Source: Amycolatopsis sp. NBC_01488 (GTDB lineage Bacteria; Actinomycetota; Actinomycetes; Mycobacteriales; Pseudonocardiaceae). Taken from it: a stretch of DNA of 64,000 nucleotides. Where the stretch lies: the NCBI RefSeq assembly GCF_036227105.1, contig NZ_CP109434.1:5117001-5181000 (forward strand), in the 5' to 3' direction. Both the position numbers and the translations under genes were made by a program. The notes beneath the pieces are model-generated. The model saw only the letters and a list, made by a program, of their open reading frames with translations, was not told where the DNA came from and searched no databases. Below, in pieces: positions 16,762 through 36,076 of this stretch (position 1 is the first letter of the stretch; every line of letters starts with the position of its first letter).

Positions 16762-17166
16762 GTGAGCCGTGCCGTGGAGGAGAGCAACCGGCGGATGCTG
16801 CGGGCCCGGGACACCATGGACCGGGACTACGCCAAGCCGTTGGACGTGCCCGCACTGGCGCGGGTCGCGCACGTCTCGGCGACGCACTTCATCCGGACCT
16901 TCCGGGTCACCTTCGGGGAGACGCCGCACCGCTACCTGCAACGGCGACGGGTCGAGCGGGCCATGTTCCTGCTGCGCTCGTGCGACCGGAGCGTCACCGA
17001 CATCTGCCTGGAGGTCGGCTTCACCAGCCTCGGCACCTTCAGCAGGACCTTCCGGGACATCGTCGGCGAACCGCCGACGGCCTACCGGCGGCGCGGGCCG
17101 CTGGCGGACGTGCCGACCTGCTTCGCCATGGCGTGGATGCGGCCACGGGACGATCGTTTCGGATAA
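16762..17166 (+). CDS. Short AraC-family DNA-binding protein
   Basis: A 134-residue protein made almost only of the AraC/XylS double helix-turn-helix. It has LDVPALARVAHVSATHFIRT and the second motif VTDICLEVGFTSLGTFSRTF, followed by the family signature VGEPPTAYRR. No ligand domain is present, as in SoxS/MarA-type members. It begins at GTG 16762, 47 bases after the TetR gene, and precedes the VOC gene at 17202, so it could be co-transcribed with the one and activate the other. Target unknown. Confidence 0.85.
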   Translation: MSRAVEESNRRMLRARDTMDRDYAKPLDVPALARVAHVSATHFIRTFRVTFGETPHRYLQRRRVERAMFLLRSCDRSVTDICLEVGFTSLGTFSRTFRDIVGEPPTAYRRRGPLADVPTCFAMAWMRPRDDRFG

Positions 17167-17201
17167 GCGTCCCGGTGGGCACCTGAACTACCGTCACCCC
17201 C

Positions 17202-17618
17202 ATGCTCAACGCAATCACCATTTCGCAGATCTTCGTGCTCGACCAGGACGAGGCACTCGACTTCTACGTCGGCAAGCTCGGCCTGGAGGTCAACACCGAC
17301 GCCGACCTGGGCTTCATGCGGTGGCTGACGATCAACGTGCCCGGTCAGCCGGACCGCGAGATCCTGCTCGAGAAGCCCGGGCCGCCCAGGATGGACGAGG
17401 CGACGGCGAACCAGGTCCGGGACCTGCTGACGAAGGGCGCGATGGGCGGCTCGCTGTTCTTCGGCAGCGACGACTGCCGCAAGACCTACGAGACGCTGCT
17501 CGCCAAGGGCGTCGAGTTCACCGACGAGCCGACCGAGCGCCCGTACGGGATCGACTGCGGCCTGCGCGACCCGTTCGGCAACAGCATCCGGTTCAGCCAG
17601 CCGCTCTCGGGTTCCTGA
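17202..17618 (+). CDS. VOC/glyoxalase-like protein
   Basis: A 138-residue vicinal-oxygen-chelate protein. Two beta-alpha-beta-beta-beta units are visible: ISQIFVLDQDEALDFYVGKL at the start, and the second half with FFGSDDCRKTYETLLAKGVE ending in GLRDPFGNSIRFSQ. Actinobacteria carry many such proteins of unknown substrate, some acting in antibiotic resistance (bleomycin or fosfomycin type), others in glyoxal detoxification. It lies just after the AraC-type gene, which may regulate it. Confidence 0.85.
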   Translation: MLNAITISQIFVLDQDEALDFYVGKLGLEVNTDADLGFMRWLTINVPGQPDREILLEKPGPPRMDEATANQVRDLLTKGAMGGSLFFGSDDCRKTYETLLAKGVEFTDEPTERPYGIDCGLRDPFGNSIRFSQPLSGS

Positions 17619-17633
17619 ACCGCGCGGCGCCGG

Positions 17634-17987
17634 TCAGCGCAGCCAGCGCAACGCCGCGTCGACGCAGTCCTCGGGAGTGCTGTCGAACGCGATGGCCGCG
17701 TCGGGCGCGTGCTGCCGGACCAGGTTGACCACCTGTTCGAAGAGCCCGAGCAGGGGCTCGTGCGTGCGGATGCCGGCGCCGATCACCACACAGGCATAGG
17801 TGTCGGCGGTCAACGCGTCCGCGACGGCCTGCGCGGGATTTTCGTCGAGGGCCACCAGGCAGTAGTCGGCGGCGACGCCGTGCTCGTCGAACCGGTCCTG
17901 GCCGCGAGCGATCGCGGCCAGGACCGGCGCGGGGTCCCAGCCGTCGAGCTTGGCGGGGTCGAGTCCGATGACCAGCACGCGTGTCAT
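17634..17987 (-). CDS. Hypothetical Rossmann-like small protein
   Basis: A 117-residue protein starting MTRVLVIGLDPAKLDGWDPA, with a beta strand then a phosphate-loop-like turn, and a second strand-loop around TYACVVIGAGIRTHEPLLGL. The C-terminus has FEQVVNLVRQHAPDA and an acidic/cysteine stretch. Similar short proteins occur widely in actinobacteria and proteobacteria without known role. It converges on the VOC gene and diverges from the DinB-like gene. Confidence 0.6.
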   Translation of the reverse strand: MTRVLVIGLDPAKLDGWDPAPVLAAIARGQDRFDEHGVAADYCLVALDENPAQAVADALTADTYACVVIGAGIRTHEPLLGLFEQVVNLVRQHAPDAAIAFDSTPEDCVDAALRWLR

Positions 17988-18042
17988 CGCCGAGACGATA
18001 CCCGGGGGCCGCGGTTGCCGTCCGGTGGTTCGTCCGGCGACG

Positions 18043-18597
18043 ATGGTGGCTGTGCCCGCCTCCGCTGTCCCGCCGCTCGCCGGCGAGGACCACACCTGCG
18101 CCGGGTGCGGGATCTCCTACGCCACGCTCACGATCGAGTCGGCCCGCGCGATCATCGGGTCACTGCCCGGCGCGGCGGGTGCCGTGGTCGAGCACGCGCC
18201 GCGGGAGCTGCGGCAGCGGCCGGCGCCGGACCGCTGGTCGGCGCTGGAATACCTCGTCCACCTGCGCGACGTCTGCGTCACCTACACGATCCGGGTGCAC
18301 CGCGCCCGCACCGAGGACCGGCCCGTTCTCGAGCCGATGCTCAACGACCTGCGCGCACGACGCTTTCGCTACAACGACCGCGGCATCGAGGGCGTGCGCG
18401 ACGAGCTCGCGGCCTGCGCCGCCGGGCTCGGCGACGAGATCGACCGGCTCACCCCACCGGACTTCGACCGCACGGTGACCCGCCTCGCGGGCGAACACCG
18501 CACGGCTCGGTGGCTGGTCCGGCAAGCCGCCCACGAGGTCACGCACCACCTCGACGACATCCGGCGTTGCCTGGCCGAACCGAGTCGAGCGAACTGA
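18043..18597 (+). CDS. DinB-superfamily protein
   Basis: A 184-residue helical protein of the DinB/MDMPI fold. The likely metal-binding histidines are in WSALEYLVHLRDV (about residue 72) and QAAHEVTHHLDDI (about 165-172). An N-terminal CAGCG pair precedes the fold and is unusual. DinB-like enzymes in actinobacteria are typically mycothiol- or bacillithiol-dependent S-transferases. The start at ATG 18043 is chosen because it begins just before the Cys pair; it could be shorter. Substrate unknown. Confidence 0.75.
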   Translation: MVAVPASAVPPLAGEDHTCAGCGISYATLTIESARAIIGSLPGAAGAVVEHAPRELRQRPAPDRWSALEYLVHLRDVCVTYTIRVHRARTEDRPVLEPMLNDLRARRFRYNDRGIEGVRDELAACAAGLGDEIDRLTPPDFDRTVTRLAGEHRTARWLVRQAAHEVTHHLDDIRRCLAEPSRAN

Positions 18598-18599
18598 GC

Positions 18600-18635
18600 G
18601 GGCCGGCCGCGGTCGGGCCCGACCGCGGCCGGCCC
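18600..18635. terminator. Bidirectional terminator palindrome
   Basis: A perfect 36-base palindrome (18-base arms, no loop), very GC-rich. It lies between the convergent DinB-like and GH64 genes, directly after both stop codons. Confidence 0.75.
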
Positions 18636-18642
18636 TGCGGGA

Positions 18643-20280
18643 TCAGCGCGTGAACGTGAACCAGTTGATGTTCACGAAGTCCGCCGAGCCGCCGCCGAAC
18701 GTCAGGTACACGTCGTGGACGCCCGTTGCCGATCTCACGATGTTCGCCGGGACCGTTTGCCACTGCTGCCAGCCGCCGTTGTTGGCGAAGTCGATCTCCG
18801 CGATCACCGGGCCCGTCGTGCTGTCGAGACGCGCCAGGATCGCGCCGCTCACGCCCGCCGCCGCGCCGGAGGCCAGGCGGGCGACGAACTGGGCCGGCGA
18901 GCTGGAGCCGAAGTCGAGGCCGGCGTACTTCAGCCAGTCGCCGCCCGCGATCCAGCCGACGTCCGTGCCGCCTTCGCTGCAGGCTTCGTTCTGCGTGCCG
19001 CTCTGGGCGCTGTACGACTCGGCCTGGATCGTCGAGTACGCGCTCGTGCCGCCGCCGGGCGGGGGTGTCGTGCCGCCGCCCGCGCCCGGGCCCAGTGCGA
19101 CCGTCCAGGACGTCGGGGCCGGGTCCTGGAGGTGGCCGTCCACCGGCTGGGCGCCCGTCGGGCCGACGTCGTCGTACGGGAAGGCGTAGCCGATCGACGC
19201 GTTCTGGTGGACCAGGCGGGCGTAGTGGTTCGTGGTCGCGTCCTTGTAGTACTGGGCGGGCGCGACGCCGTCGGGCTGGTTGTTGCCGCCGGCGACCAGG
19301 AGGCTGCTGCGGTTGAGGGCCGCCGCGAGGCGGGCGGCGATCGCGCCGCGGGCGTCGCCACCCGAGTTGTACAGCGGGCCGCTCGCGCAGCCGAAGATGT
19401 CGATCGCGCTCGGCTTGGTGAACGGGACGCCGTTGGTGTTCAGGCCGGCGAACACGATCGTGTCGCCGCTGACCGTGCCCGTGTACGCGCCGATGCTGCC
19501 CTGGCCGTTGATCGTCAGCGGCGTCGAGCGGTAGTGGTCCCAGACGGCGTTCAGGTAGTTCGTCCAGTAGCCCCCGAAGTCGACCGGGGAGTGGCCGGGG
19601 GCGAGCACCCGCACCACCTTGCCGGACGCGTCGGTGACGACCAGCCGGTCCCACGGCGCCCCGTCGGTGTTGTGCTGCGCTCGGAGCCCGTCCGCGATGG
19701 CCGCGAGCGCGCCGTCCGGCAGCGGGCTGACCGACTGCGCGCCCGCCGCGCCCGTGGTGGCCATCGACACCGGCAGCGCCACCATGTCGACGTAGCTGAT
19801 GTTCGCATACAGGTTCGCGCTGTTGTAGGTGAACTCGCAGAACGTCCAGTTCGTCTGCCAGTTCGGGTCCGAGCTGGTGAAGCCGGGCTGCACGAGGCCG
19901 GGGCCCGGGTTGACGAAGAACTGGATCTTCTTGTCCGCCGAGAACCACACCCGGCCGCCGATGACGTAGTCGCGCAGGGTCACGGTGACCTGGGACCCCG
20001 AGCCGCCCAGCGGGATGGCGTAGTCCGGGATCGGCGTCACCGGCGAGGACGGGTTGGGCAGGCGGTGGAACTGGCCGTCGGCCGTCACGAAGCCGGGCCA
20101 GCCCGACGTGTCCGCGCCGCTGACGTAGGCGTAGACGGTGCCGCTGCCGGAATTGTTCTTCAGCGTCAACGGCAGGGCCGTCGCGGCCCGCGCGCTCGGC
20201 GCGGTGCCGGTGGACCACAGTGGCGCGCTGGTCACGGCGGCCGCGAGGCCCGCCGTGACGAAGGTACGCCTGGACAACAT
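18643..20280 (-). CDS. Secreted GH64 beta-1,3-glucanase with CBM6-like module
   Basis: A 545-residue exported enzyme. Residues 1-33 are a twin-arginine-type signal (MLSRRTFVTAGLAAAV... ending ARAA). Residues about 36-400 match GH64 laminaripentaose-producing glucanases; PLTLKNNSGSGTVYAYVSG opens the thaumatin-like barrel and TFCEFTYNSANLYANISYVD is a conserved core part. A Gly/Pro linker leads to a CBM6-like beta-sandwich (about 415-545) with ESYSAQSGTQNEACSEGGTD and DWLKYAGLDFG. It should attack fungal beta-1,3-glucan. The motif at 20540-20568 lies about 260 bases upstream, shared with the GH20 gene at 44.4 kb and the ABC transporter at 36.3 kb. Confidence 0.9.
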   Translation of the reverse strand: MLSRRTFVTAGLAAAVTSAPLWSTGTAPSARAATALPLTLKNNSGSGTVYAYVSGADTSGWPGFVTADGQFHRLPNPSSPVTPIPDYAIPLGGSGSQVTVTLRDYVIGGRVWFSADKKIQFFVNPGPGLVQPGFTSSDPNWQTNWTFCEFTYNSANLYANISYVDMVALPVSMATTGAAGAQSVSPLPDGALAAIADGLRAQHNTDGAPWDRLVVTDASGKVVRVLAPGHSPVDFGGYWTNYLNAVWDHYRSTPLTINGQGSIGAYTGTVSGDTIVFAGLNTNGVPFTKPSAIDIFGCASGPLYNSGGDARGAIAARLAAALNRSSLLVAGGNNQPDGVAPAQYYKDATTNHYARLVHQNASIGYAFPYDDVGPTGAQPVDGHLQDPAPTSWTVALGPGAGGGTTPPPGGGTSAYSTIQAESYSAQSGTQNEACSEGGTDVGWIAGGDWLKYAGLDFGSSSPAQFVARLASGAAAGVSGAILARLDSTTGPVIAEIDFANNGGWQQWQTVPANIVRSATGVHDVYLTFGGGSADFVNINWFTFTR

Positions 20281-20866
20281 GGCGCCTCCTCGGGGAGGGC
20301 GGCCGAGTGCGTGGCGGGAGGCACGCGTCCGCGGGGTGGGGGTCGTCGAACGCTAGGTACGTGGCGCCGACGTGGTCAATGCCCCCAGGTCAGGTGGGGT
20401 ACGCGCGGCCGCCGAGCTTGCCCTCGCGTACAGGTGCCGGCCTGGGGCCGTCCGCGCGGGAATGGCCGCCGGAAAGGCGGGAGCGCAATTCGGGAGATGC
20501 TTCCTGCTCCATTCGGGGACTACTCATCCAGGGGGCGATCAACTTAGGTTGTCGCGGTCGGCGACCTTTTCCGCTAGCCGTACCACGACCGGGCCCGGTT
20601 AGCTGATCACGGGGCACCGCGCGGGCGGTTCTTCCGCGGTGGAGGGAAAGCCGATGAGCGAAGCGCGGGGCCGCACGAAGCGGTACGAGCCGACGACCGA
20701 AGCGTGCGGGCGGGCGGGCCACGCCGCCGGGAGCGGCTGACAGACCCGGCGGGAGCACTCCCCCCTCCCGCCTGCGAGGTACGACGTCCGGCGCACCCAT
20801 CCCCCAGTACGGCGCGCCGGACGTCGTGCCGACTACCAGAACCGTCCACAGGGGACAGACAGCGGA
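20281..20866. other. Intergenic region at left border of the cluster
   Basis: A stretch of 586 bases with no convincing gene. The open frames are arginine/proline-rich without family resemblance. It holds the GH64 promoter region and the CAACTTAGGTTGT motif at 20540, and it separates the glucanase from the deoxysugar genes. I take it as the left edge of the biosynthetic cluster. Confidence 0.55.
20540..20568. promoter_or_regulatory. Shared motif B, copy 1
   Basis: CAACTTAGGTTGT, 8 bases, then GCGACCTT. The same two parts with the same 21-base start-to-start spacing occur at 36244-36272, and a variant at 44562-44588. All three are intergenic. Probably a binding site for a common regulator; the regulator is not identified. 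Confidence 0.5.
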
Positions 20867-21652
20867 TCAGACGGTGGCCGCGGCCTTCAGGTGCCGCCGG
20901 GCGTTGTCGGCCAGCTCGCCGATGTTGCGGTCCAGCAACGTCTTCAGGTAGCCGGGGCCGATGCCGAAGTCGTCGAACCCGGTCACGAGGCTCCGCAGCT
21001 TCTCGATCCGCACCTCGCCGCGCTTGGCCGGCATGTCCACCAGCTTGCGCTCGGCTCGCGTGCCGAGGCGCTCCTCCAGCCCGTCCACGATGTCCTCGAT
21101 GGCCTCCGACCGCCCGGACGCCACGTTGACCACCTCGTCGCAGATGCCCTGGGTGAGCAGCGAGTCGATCATCCGCATCATGTCGCCGACGTCGAGCAGG
21201 TCGCGGGAGACGCCGGAGTGCAGCGTGACCTCGCCCGCGAGCAGCTGGCGCGTCAGGGACGGCAGCAGCTGGTGCGGCGACTGGCCCGGCCCGACGATGT
21301 GCGACAGCCGCAGGACGAGCCACCGCGCGCCGGACAGCGCGCAGACGTGCTCGAGGCACAGCTTGTGCCGGCCGTACGGCGTGAGCGGGAAGACCGCGCC
21401 GCCTTCGCTGCCGACCGACTGGTCGGCGCCGTACATGCCGGTCGACGCGGTGGACAGGAAGATCACCGTGCGGCCGGCGGCGCGGCAGCGGCGGATCACG
21501 TCGTAGACCAGGGTGGACTCCCGCTGGAACGCGGAGACGTCGTTGACGAGCACCGTCGAGACGCCCGCCGCGATCAGGGTGACGTCCGGGTGCCGGTCGC
21601 CGAAGTACCGGCGCGTGTGGTGGGCGATGAAGCCGTTCCCGATGATCTCCAT
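20867..21652 (-). CDS. NDP-hexose 4-ketoreductase-like (SDR/epimerase family)
   Basis: A 261-residue NAD(P)-dependent reductase of the extended SDR family. Seen: a shortened nucleotide-binding start (MEIIGNGFIAHH), the active-site Ser region FLSTASTGMYG and the Tyr-x3-Lys pair PYGRHK. RLSHIVGPG and SRDLLDVGDMM are typical of NDP-sugar enzymes. It is shorter than the usual ~300-residue 4-ketoreductase and its glycine motif is abnormal, so cofactor binding may be altered. It overlaps the 3-ketoreductase gene stop by one base (TGATG). As last gene of the sugar operon it would reduce the 4-keto group of a 2,6-dideoxy sugar. Role inferred mainly from context. Confidence 0.7.
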   Translation of the reverse strand: MEIIGNGFIAHHTRRYFGDRHPDVTLIAAGVSTVLVNDVSAFQRESTLVYDVIRRCRAAGRTVIFLSTASTGMYGADQSVGSEGGAVFPLTPYGRHKLCLEHVCALSGARWLVLRLSHIVGPGQSPHQLLPSLTRQLLAGEVTLHSGVSRDLLDVGDMMRMIDSLLTQGICDEVVNVASGRSEAIEDIVDGLEERLGTRAERKLVDMPAKRGEVRIEKLRSLVTGFDDFGIGPGYLKTLLDRNIGELADNARRHLKAAATV

Positions 21653-22650
21653 CAGCGGGTCACCGTCCGGTCGTCGGACACGCCGGCCGCGCTCGCGAAC
21701 ACTTCGTCGGCGAGCCGCGCGGTGTCGAGGGAGGAGGAGAGCCAGGCCGCTTCGGACTCGTCGCGCCCGGCGAGCGCGGCGACGGCGAACGAGCGCAGCG
21801 ACAGCTCGAACTGATGCGCCGGCGGCAGCCACAGCTCTTCGACGTGGTCCTGCTCTTCGATGCGCAGCACGGGTTGGCGCCCCGGCGGCGGCGTGAAGGC
21901 GCGGTCGAGCGACAACGAGGCGGCGCTGCCCCAGAGGTCGTACCGCGAGCGGTAGCTGTGCTGGAACCCGAAGTCGAGGGACGCGGTGACCCCGCTCGCC
22001 GAGGTGAGCAGCACGTGCCCGGCGACGTCCACGCCGCCGTCGTCGTACCGCAGGGTGGCGCCGGTGACCCGGAGGTCGGGGCCCAGCAGGAAGAGCGCGG
22101 CGCGCAGCGGGTAGACCCCGACGTCGAGCAGGGCCCCGCCGCCGAGCGACGGCTGGTAGCGGATGTCGTCGGCGGGCAGCGGCGGGATGCCGAACGACGC
22201 GGTGAACGTCCGGAGCTCGCCGAGCCGGCCGGCGTCGAGCAGCTCGCGCACCCGCGTGTGCTGGGGGTGGTGCACGAACGTGAAGTTCTCGCGCAGCACC
22301 AGGTTCCGCTCGGTGGCCAGCCCGGCCAGGTCCTCGGCCTGCTCGAGGTCGAGCGTGAGCGGCTTCTCGCACAGCACGTGCTTCCCGGCCAGCAGGGCTT
22401 TCCGGGCCCATTCGTGGTGCAGGCTGGTCGGCAGCGAGACGTACACGGCGTCGACGTCGGAGCCGGCGAGCAGTTCGTCGTAGGTCGTCGCGGTGGCGTG
22501 GAAGCGCGCGGCGAACTCCCGTGCCTTCTCCGGCGCGCGGGCCGCAACGGCGGTCAAGGTCAGCTCCGGCACGGCGGCCGCGGCGGGCAGCGTGCGCCGC
22601 GCGGCGATCGACGAGCAGCCCAGCGCACCCAGGCGCAGCGCGCGGCTCAC
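21652..22650 (-). CDS. NDP-hexose 3-ketoreductase (Gfo/Idh/MocA family)
   Basis: A 332-residue oxidoreductase. Residues 1-120 are a Rossmann domain (LRLGALGCSSIAARRTLPA), with the family signature HVLCEKPLTLD at about 95. The C-terminal substrate domain has GGGALLDVGVYPL. Relatives next to 2,3-dehydratases (TylC1/SpnN type) reduce the 3-keto intermediate immediately to stop its decay. GTG 22650 is chosen because it overlaps the dehydratase stop by four bases (GTGA), indicating translational coupling. Together the two enzymes give a 2-deoxy-4-keto sugar. The stereochemistry at C3 cannot be read from sequence. Confidence 0.88.
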   Translation of the reverse strand: MSRALRLGALGCSSIAARRTLPAAAAVPELTLTAVAARAPEKAREFAARFHATATTYDELLAGSDVDAVYVSLPTSLHHEWARKALLAGKHVLCEKPLTLDLEQAEDLAGLATERNLVLRENFTFVHHPQHTRVRELLDAGRLGELRTFTASFGIPPLPADDIRYQPSLGGGALLDVGVYPLRAALFLLGPDLRVTGATLRYDDGGVDVAGHVLLTSASGVTASLDFGFQHSYRSRYDLWGSAASLSLDRAFTPPPGRQPVLRIEEQDHVEELWLPPAHQFELSLRSFAVAALAGRDESEAAWLSSSLDTARLADEVFASAAGVSDDRTVTR

Positions 22651-24092
22651 CGCAGGCCCCGCAGGCAGGCGATCAGGCTGCGGGCCTGCACGTTGACGTA
22701 GTGGCTGTGCCGCAGCAATTCGTTGAGCTGGTTCAGGGTGAGCCACCGGAAGTCGGGCAGCCCGGCGTCCGGGAAGTCCGCGGGCACCTCGATGATCTGG
22801 TAGTCGCTGTACGCGTGGTGGAACCGGCCGCCCTCTTCGGAAAGCTGAGCGGAGAACAGCACTTGGTCGTCGCGTCTGCCCAGCACCGTGTCGAGGAACG
22901 GCGGCCGGTCCGCAGGCGGGGTGAGCACGTAGTTGTCCGGGGTGCACTGCACGGTCGGCGCGAGCTCCACCACGTCGAGGTAGCCGGGCTCGACGCGCGC
23001 GTTGAGCAGCGCGTGCAGCACGCCGTCGACGCGCTTCACGAGCAGCGCCACCACGCCCGCGCCGTGCGGCCGGACCAGCGGTTGCGTCCACTGCGCGACT
23101 TCACGCCCGTTCGTGGTGATGTCGACGGCGATGATGCTGAAGAACAGGCCGAGCTCGTGCGAGATCGATGCCGGCGTCCGGACCCAGTTCGCGACTTCGC
23201 GCAGCGGGAGCGGGCTGGTGCGCACGACGTGCTGGGCCTGGCGCGAGGTGATCCAGCTGAGCACCTCGGTGCGGGTGTGCAGGCTGCCGGAGTACAGCGC
23301 CGAGGACCGGGCGACGGCCGCGGCGAGGTCGGTCCCGGCGTCGGCCTCGAAGCCCTCGAGCCCGGCCGGCATGCAGGACAGCACCGTGCGGGCGTCCATG
23401 TTGACCAGGTTGTCCTGCTTGAGCAGCTCGTGCAGCTGGCCGAGGGTGAGCCAGCGGAAGTCGTCGGGCAGCTCGTCCTCGCCGGGGAACCCCGCGGCCT
23501 CGACGATCATGTTCCGGTTGCGCTTGCGGTAGAACCAGGAACCCTGCTCGGACTGCAGGACGTCGGCGAGCACGGTCTCCGGGTCCGGGTCGCGGAAGTG
23601 GTCCAGGTAGGGGACGGGCCTCCCGCCGTGGACGCGGGTGTAGTTGCTCTTGGTCGCCTGGACCGTCGGCGAAATCTGGACGCCGTTGACGTTGCCCGGT
23701 TCCGACTTCGCCTGCATCAGGCAGTGCAGGACGCCGTCGATCTCCTTGACGAGGATGCCGAGGATGCCGATCTCCGGCTGGTTGATGATCGGCTGCGACC
23801 AGTGCGTGACCGGGCCGTGGTCGGTGTCGACCTCGAGCCCTTCGACGCCGAAGAAGCGGCCGCTGTCGTGGCGCAGGTTCCCGGAGCCGGGGTCGAACCC
23901 CCACTGCCGCAGCTCGCCGAACTCGATCCGGCGCACTTCGTGGCGGTGGGCGAGGTTGCGGTCCGCGATCCACTTCTCGACGACAGCGTTCGGGGTCGCG
24001 ACGCCGTCGGTGGCGGCCGCCGACTTCGCCAGCCGGTGTGGCAACGTCACGTCCGGTTTGCGGAGCAAGCCGGTTCCAGTGTGACGCTCCAT
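22647..24092 (-). CDS. NDP-hexose 2,3-dehydratase
   Basis: A 481-residue enzyme built from two related halves. Each half has a W/F-x2-G..H..RFF / H-ELGLFFSI strand block and the signature EPGNVNGVQISPTVQAT (residues about 145) or EPGYLDVVELAPTVQCTPDN (about 375). DDFRWLTLGQLHELL and PDFRWLTLNQLNELLRHSHY end the halves. This tandem Nudix-like layout is diagnostic of the EvaA/TylX3/SpnO family, which removes the C2 hydroxyl of NDP-4-keto-6-deoxyglucose in 2,6-dideoxysugar formation. GAGGTG precedes the start at 24092. The NDP-glucose synthase and 4,6-dehydratase it needs are not in the window. Confidence 0.95.
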   Translation of the reverse strand: MERHTGTGLLRKPDVTLPHRLAKSAAATDGVATPNAVVEKWIADRNLAHRHEVRRIEFGELRQWGFDPGSGNLRHDSGRFFGVEGLEVDTDHGPVTHWSQPIINQPEIGILGILVKEIDGVLHCLMQAKSEPGNVNGVQISPTVQATKSNYTRVHGGRPVPYLDHFRDPDPETVLADVLQSEQGSWFYRKRNRNMIVEAAGFPGEDELPDDFRWLTLGQLHELLKQDNLVNMDARTVLSCMPAGLEGFEADAGTDLAAAVARSSALYSGSLHTRTEVLSWITSRQAQHVVRTSPLPLREVANWVRTPASISHELGLFFSIIAVDITTNGREVAQWTQPLVRPHGAGVVALLVKRVDGVLHALLNARVEPGYLDVVELAPTVQCTPDNYVLTPPADRPPFLDTVLGRRDDQVLFSAQLSEEGGRFHHAYSDYQIIEVPADFPDAGLPDFRWLTLNQLNELLRHSHYVNVQARSLIACLRGLR

Positions 24093-24138
24093 GGATTTCA
24101 CCTCGCGTGGCCGGCGGACGGGTCGTCTCCCTTTGTAG

Positions 24139-24154
24139 CTGGGGAAATCTAGGA
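24139..24154. promoter_or_regulatory. Shared motif A, copy 1 (GGGGAA dyad)
   Basis: CTGGGGAAATCTAGGA in the divergent promoter between the 2,3-dehydratase and the first glycosyltransferase. The first 11 bases fit the PAS-LuxR (PimM-type) operator consensus CTVGGGAWWTCCCBAG. Related sites occur at 46574, 49883, 56493 and 57893. Confidence 0.45.
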
Positions 24155-24248
24155 GGAATGCTGGTCTTTGCCGGGCCGGCGCGGGGACACTAGGCGATTC
24201 ATTGGATTCCCTGTGCACGCCGGGGCCGGCGCTCCCGGCCGACCTAGG

Positions 24249-25471
24249 GTGACCGGCGTGGACGTCTCCGGCGGGCATGTCGCCTTCTTCGGTTTTCCGG
24301 GCTTCGGTCACCTCCGGCCGACGCTGCCCGTCGTGCGCGAGCTGCTTTCGCGCGGGCACGACGTGTCGTACGTCGTCGCCGAGCGCTTCGCCGGCGTGGT
24401 CGCCGAGACCGGCGCGAGAGTGCTGACCTACCCGTCGGCGTTCCCGGAGTCGATGCCGGACGTGCACACCGCCGACGACCTCGCCGAGGTCCTCGCGCAC
24501 TACCTCGACGAGGCCTACGCGCCGCTCGCCACCGCGTGGCCGGCGTTCGCGGACCGCCCGGTGGACCTCGTGGTCCAGGACGTGCTGAGCACCGACGTCG
24601 GCGCGCTGGTCGCGCGGCGTGCCGGCTGTGGGGTCGTCCGGCTCTTCGCCGGCTTCGGCGGCAACGACGAGGTTCCGCTCAACGGCAGCGAAACCGAGCT
24701 GGCCGGCCCGCCGCTCGATCCGGCGCACCCCGCGCTGGCGGCGTGCGGCGAACGCGTCACCGCGCTGCTCGGGAAGTTCGGTTTGGACACTCCGCCGGAC
24801 TTCCCGCCCGGGGGCGGCGAGGTCGTGGCGAACCTCGTGTTCGTGCCGCGCGCCTTCCAGCCCCGTGCCGAGTGCTTCGGCGACGAGTTCGTGTTCGTCG
24901 GCCCGACCGGTGACGACGGCGAAGCCGCCGAAGGCTGGGCGGCGCCGGGTGACGCGCCCGTGGTGCTCGTGTCGCTGGGCACCTCGTCCAACAGCAACCC
25001 GGGCTTCTTCACCGCCTGCGGGCGGGCGTTCGCCGGCACCGGCTGGCGGGTCGTGATGACCACCGCCGGGCACGTCGGCGACGACGTCGCGGCGGCCATG
25101 CCGGACAACGTCGAGCTGCACTCCTGGCTCGACCACCGCGCGGTCCTGCCGCACACCGACGTCGTCGTCTGCCAGGCGGGGACGGGGTCCCTGATGGACG
25201 CGTTCGGCCACGGCGTACCCGTGGTCGCCGTGCCGCAGCGGCCGGAGGCGCGGGTGACGGCGCAGAACGTCGAGCGGCTGGGCCTGGGCCGCGCGCTGCT
25301 CGACGACGTGACCGGCGACGACGTGCGCGACGCCGTCCTGGCCGTCGCCGCCGACGCGGCCGTGGCGGCCGAGGTCGCCCGGATGCGCGCGGCCATCAAG
25401 GCGTCCGGCGGCGCGAAACGGGCGGCGGACGTGCTCGAACGCGCCGTGCGGGCCGGCGACGGAGAACCGGC

Positions 25472-25475
<4 letters not shown>
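24249..25475 (+). CDS. Macrolide-type glycosyltransferase (GT1)
   Basis: A 408-residue GT-B glycosyltransferase. The N-terminal acceptor domain starts HVAFFGFPGFGHLRPTLPVV, whose His in FGH matches the catalytic base of OleD-type enzymes. The C-terminal donor domain has VLVSLGTSSNSN and the nucleotide-sugar signature HSWLDHRAVLPHTDVVVCQA followed by GTGSLMDAFGHGVPVVAVPQ. The start is uncertain (GTG 24249 or 24258). It overlaps the PKS start by four bases (ATGA), so it is made with the PKS and probably attaches the dideoxysugar of the neighbouring operon to the polyketide. Confidence 0.9.
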
Positions 25476-35788
<10,313 letters not shown>

Positions 35789-35795
35789 AACGGAA

Positions 35796-35840
35796 GCGGC
35801 CGTCCTGGTGACCCCCCGACCGGGACACCAGGACGGCCGC
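35796..35840 (+). terminator. Terminator after the PKS gene
   Basis: Perfect 15-base arms (GCGGCCGTCCTGGTG and complement) around a 15-base loop, starting eight bases after the PKS stop. It lies between the PKS gene and the convergent small membrane-protein gene. Confidence 0.75.
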
Positions 35841-35860
35841 CAGGTCCGTCGAAAGTGCTT

Positions 35861-36076
35861 TCAGGAAATGAAGAACCGGCGCCGCCCGGCGGCGGTCGTC
35901 TTCCGGGACGTGGCGCTGCGGACGAAGAACAGCAGGCCCACGACGATGGTGACGCCGCCGCCGATCACGCCGATGGTGTGCTGGCCCGCGTTGATGATGA
36001 TCGCGATCCCGCCCGCGACCAGGATCAGCCCCATGACGAGGGAAACGAACGGGCGGCCGCCTTGTTCTTTGGCCAT
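35861..36076 (-). CDS. Small two-helix membrane protein
   Basis: A 71-residue protein starting at ATG 36076 with AAGGAG upstream on that strand. It has a short polar head (MAKEQGGRP), two transmembrane helices (SLVMGLILVAGGIAIIINA and GVIGGGVTIVVGLLFFV) and a basic tail ending in RRRFF. No family with known function is recognised. It is not obviously part of the biosynthetic pathway. Confidence 0.6.
   Translation of the reverse strand: MAKEQGGRPFVSLVMGLILVAGGIAIIINAGQHTIGVIGGGVTIVVGLLFFVRSATSRKTTAAGRRRFFIS

Noticed and set aside
20390..20800. A 136-codon minus-strand frame in the 20.3-20.9 kb gap
   Set aside because: No ribosome site, no recognisable motif and low-complexity Arg/Pro composition.
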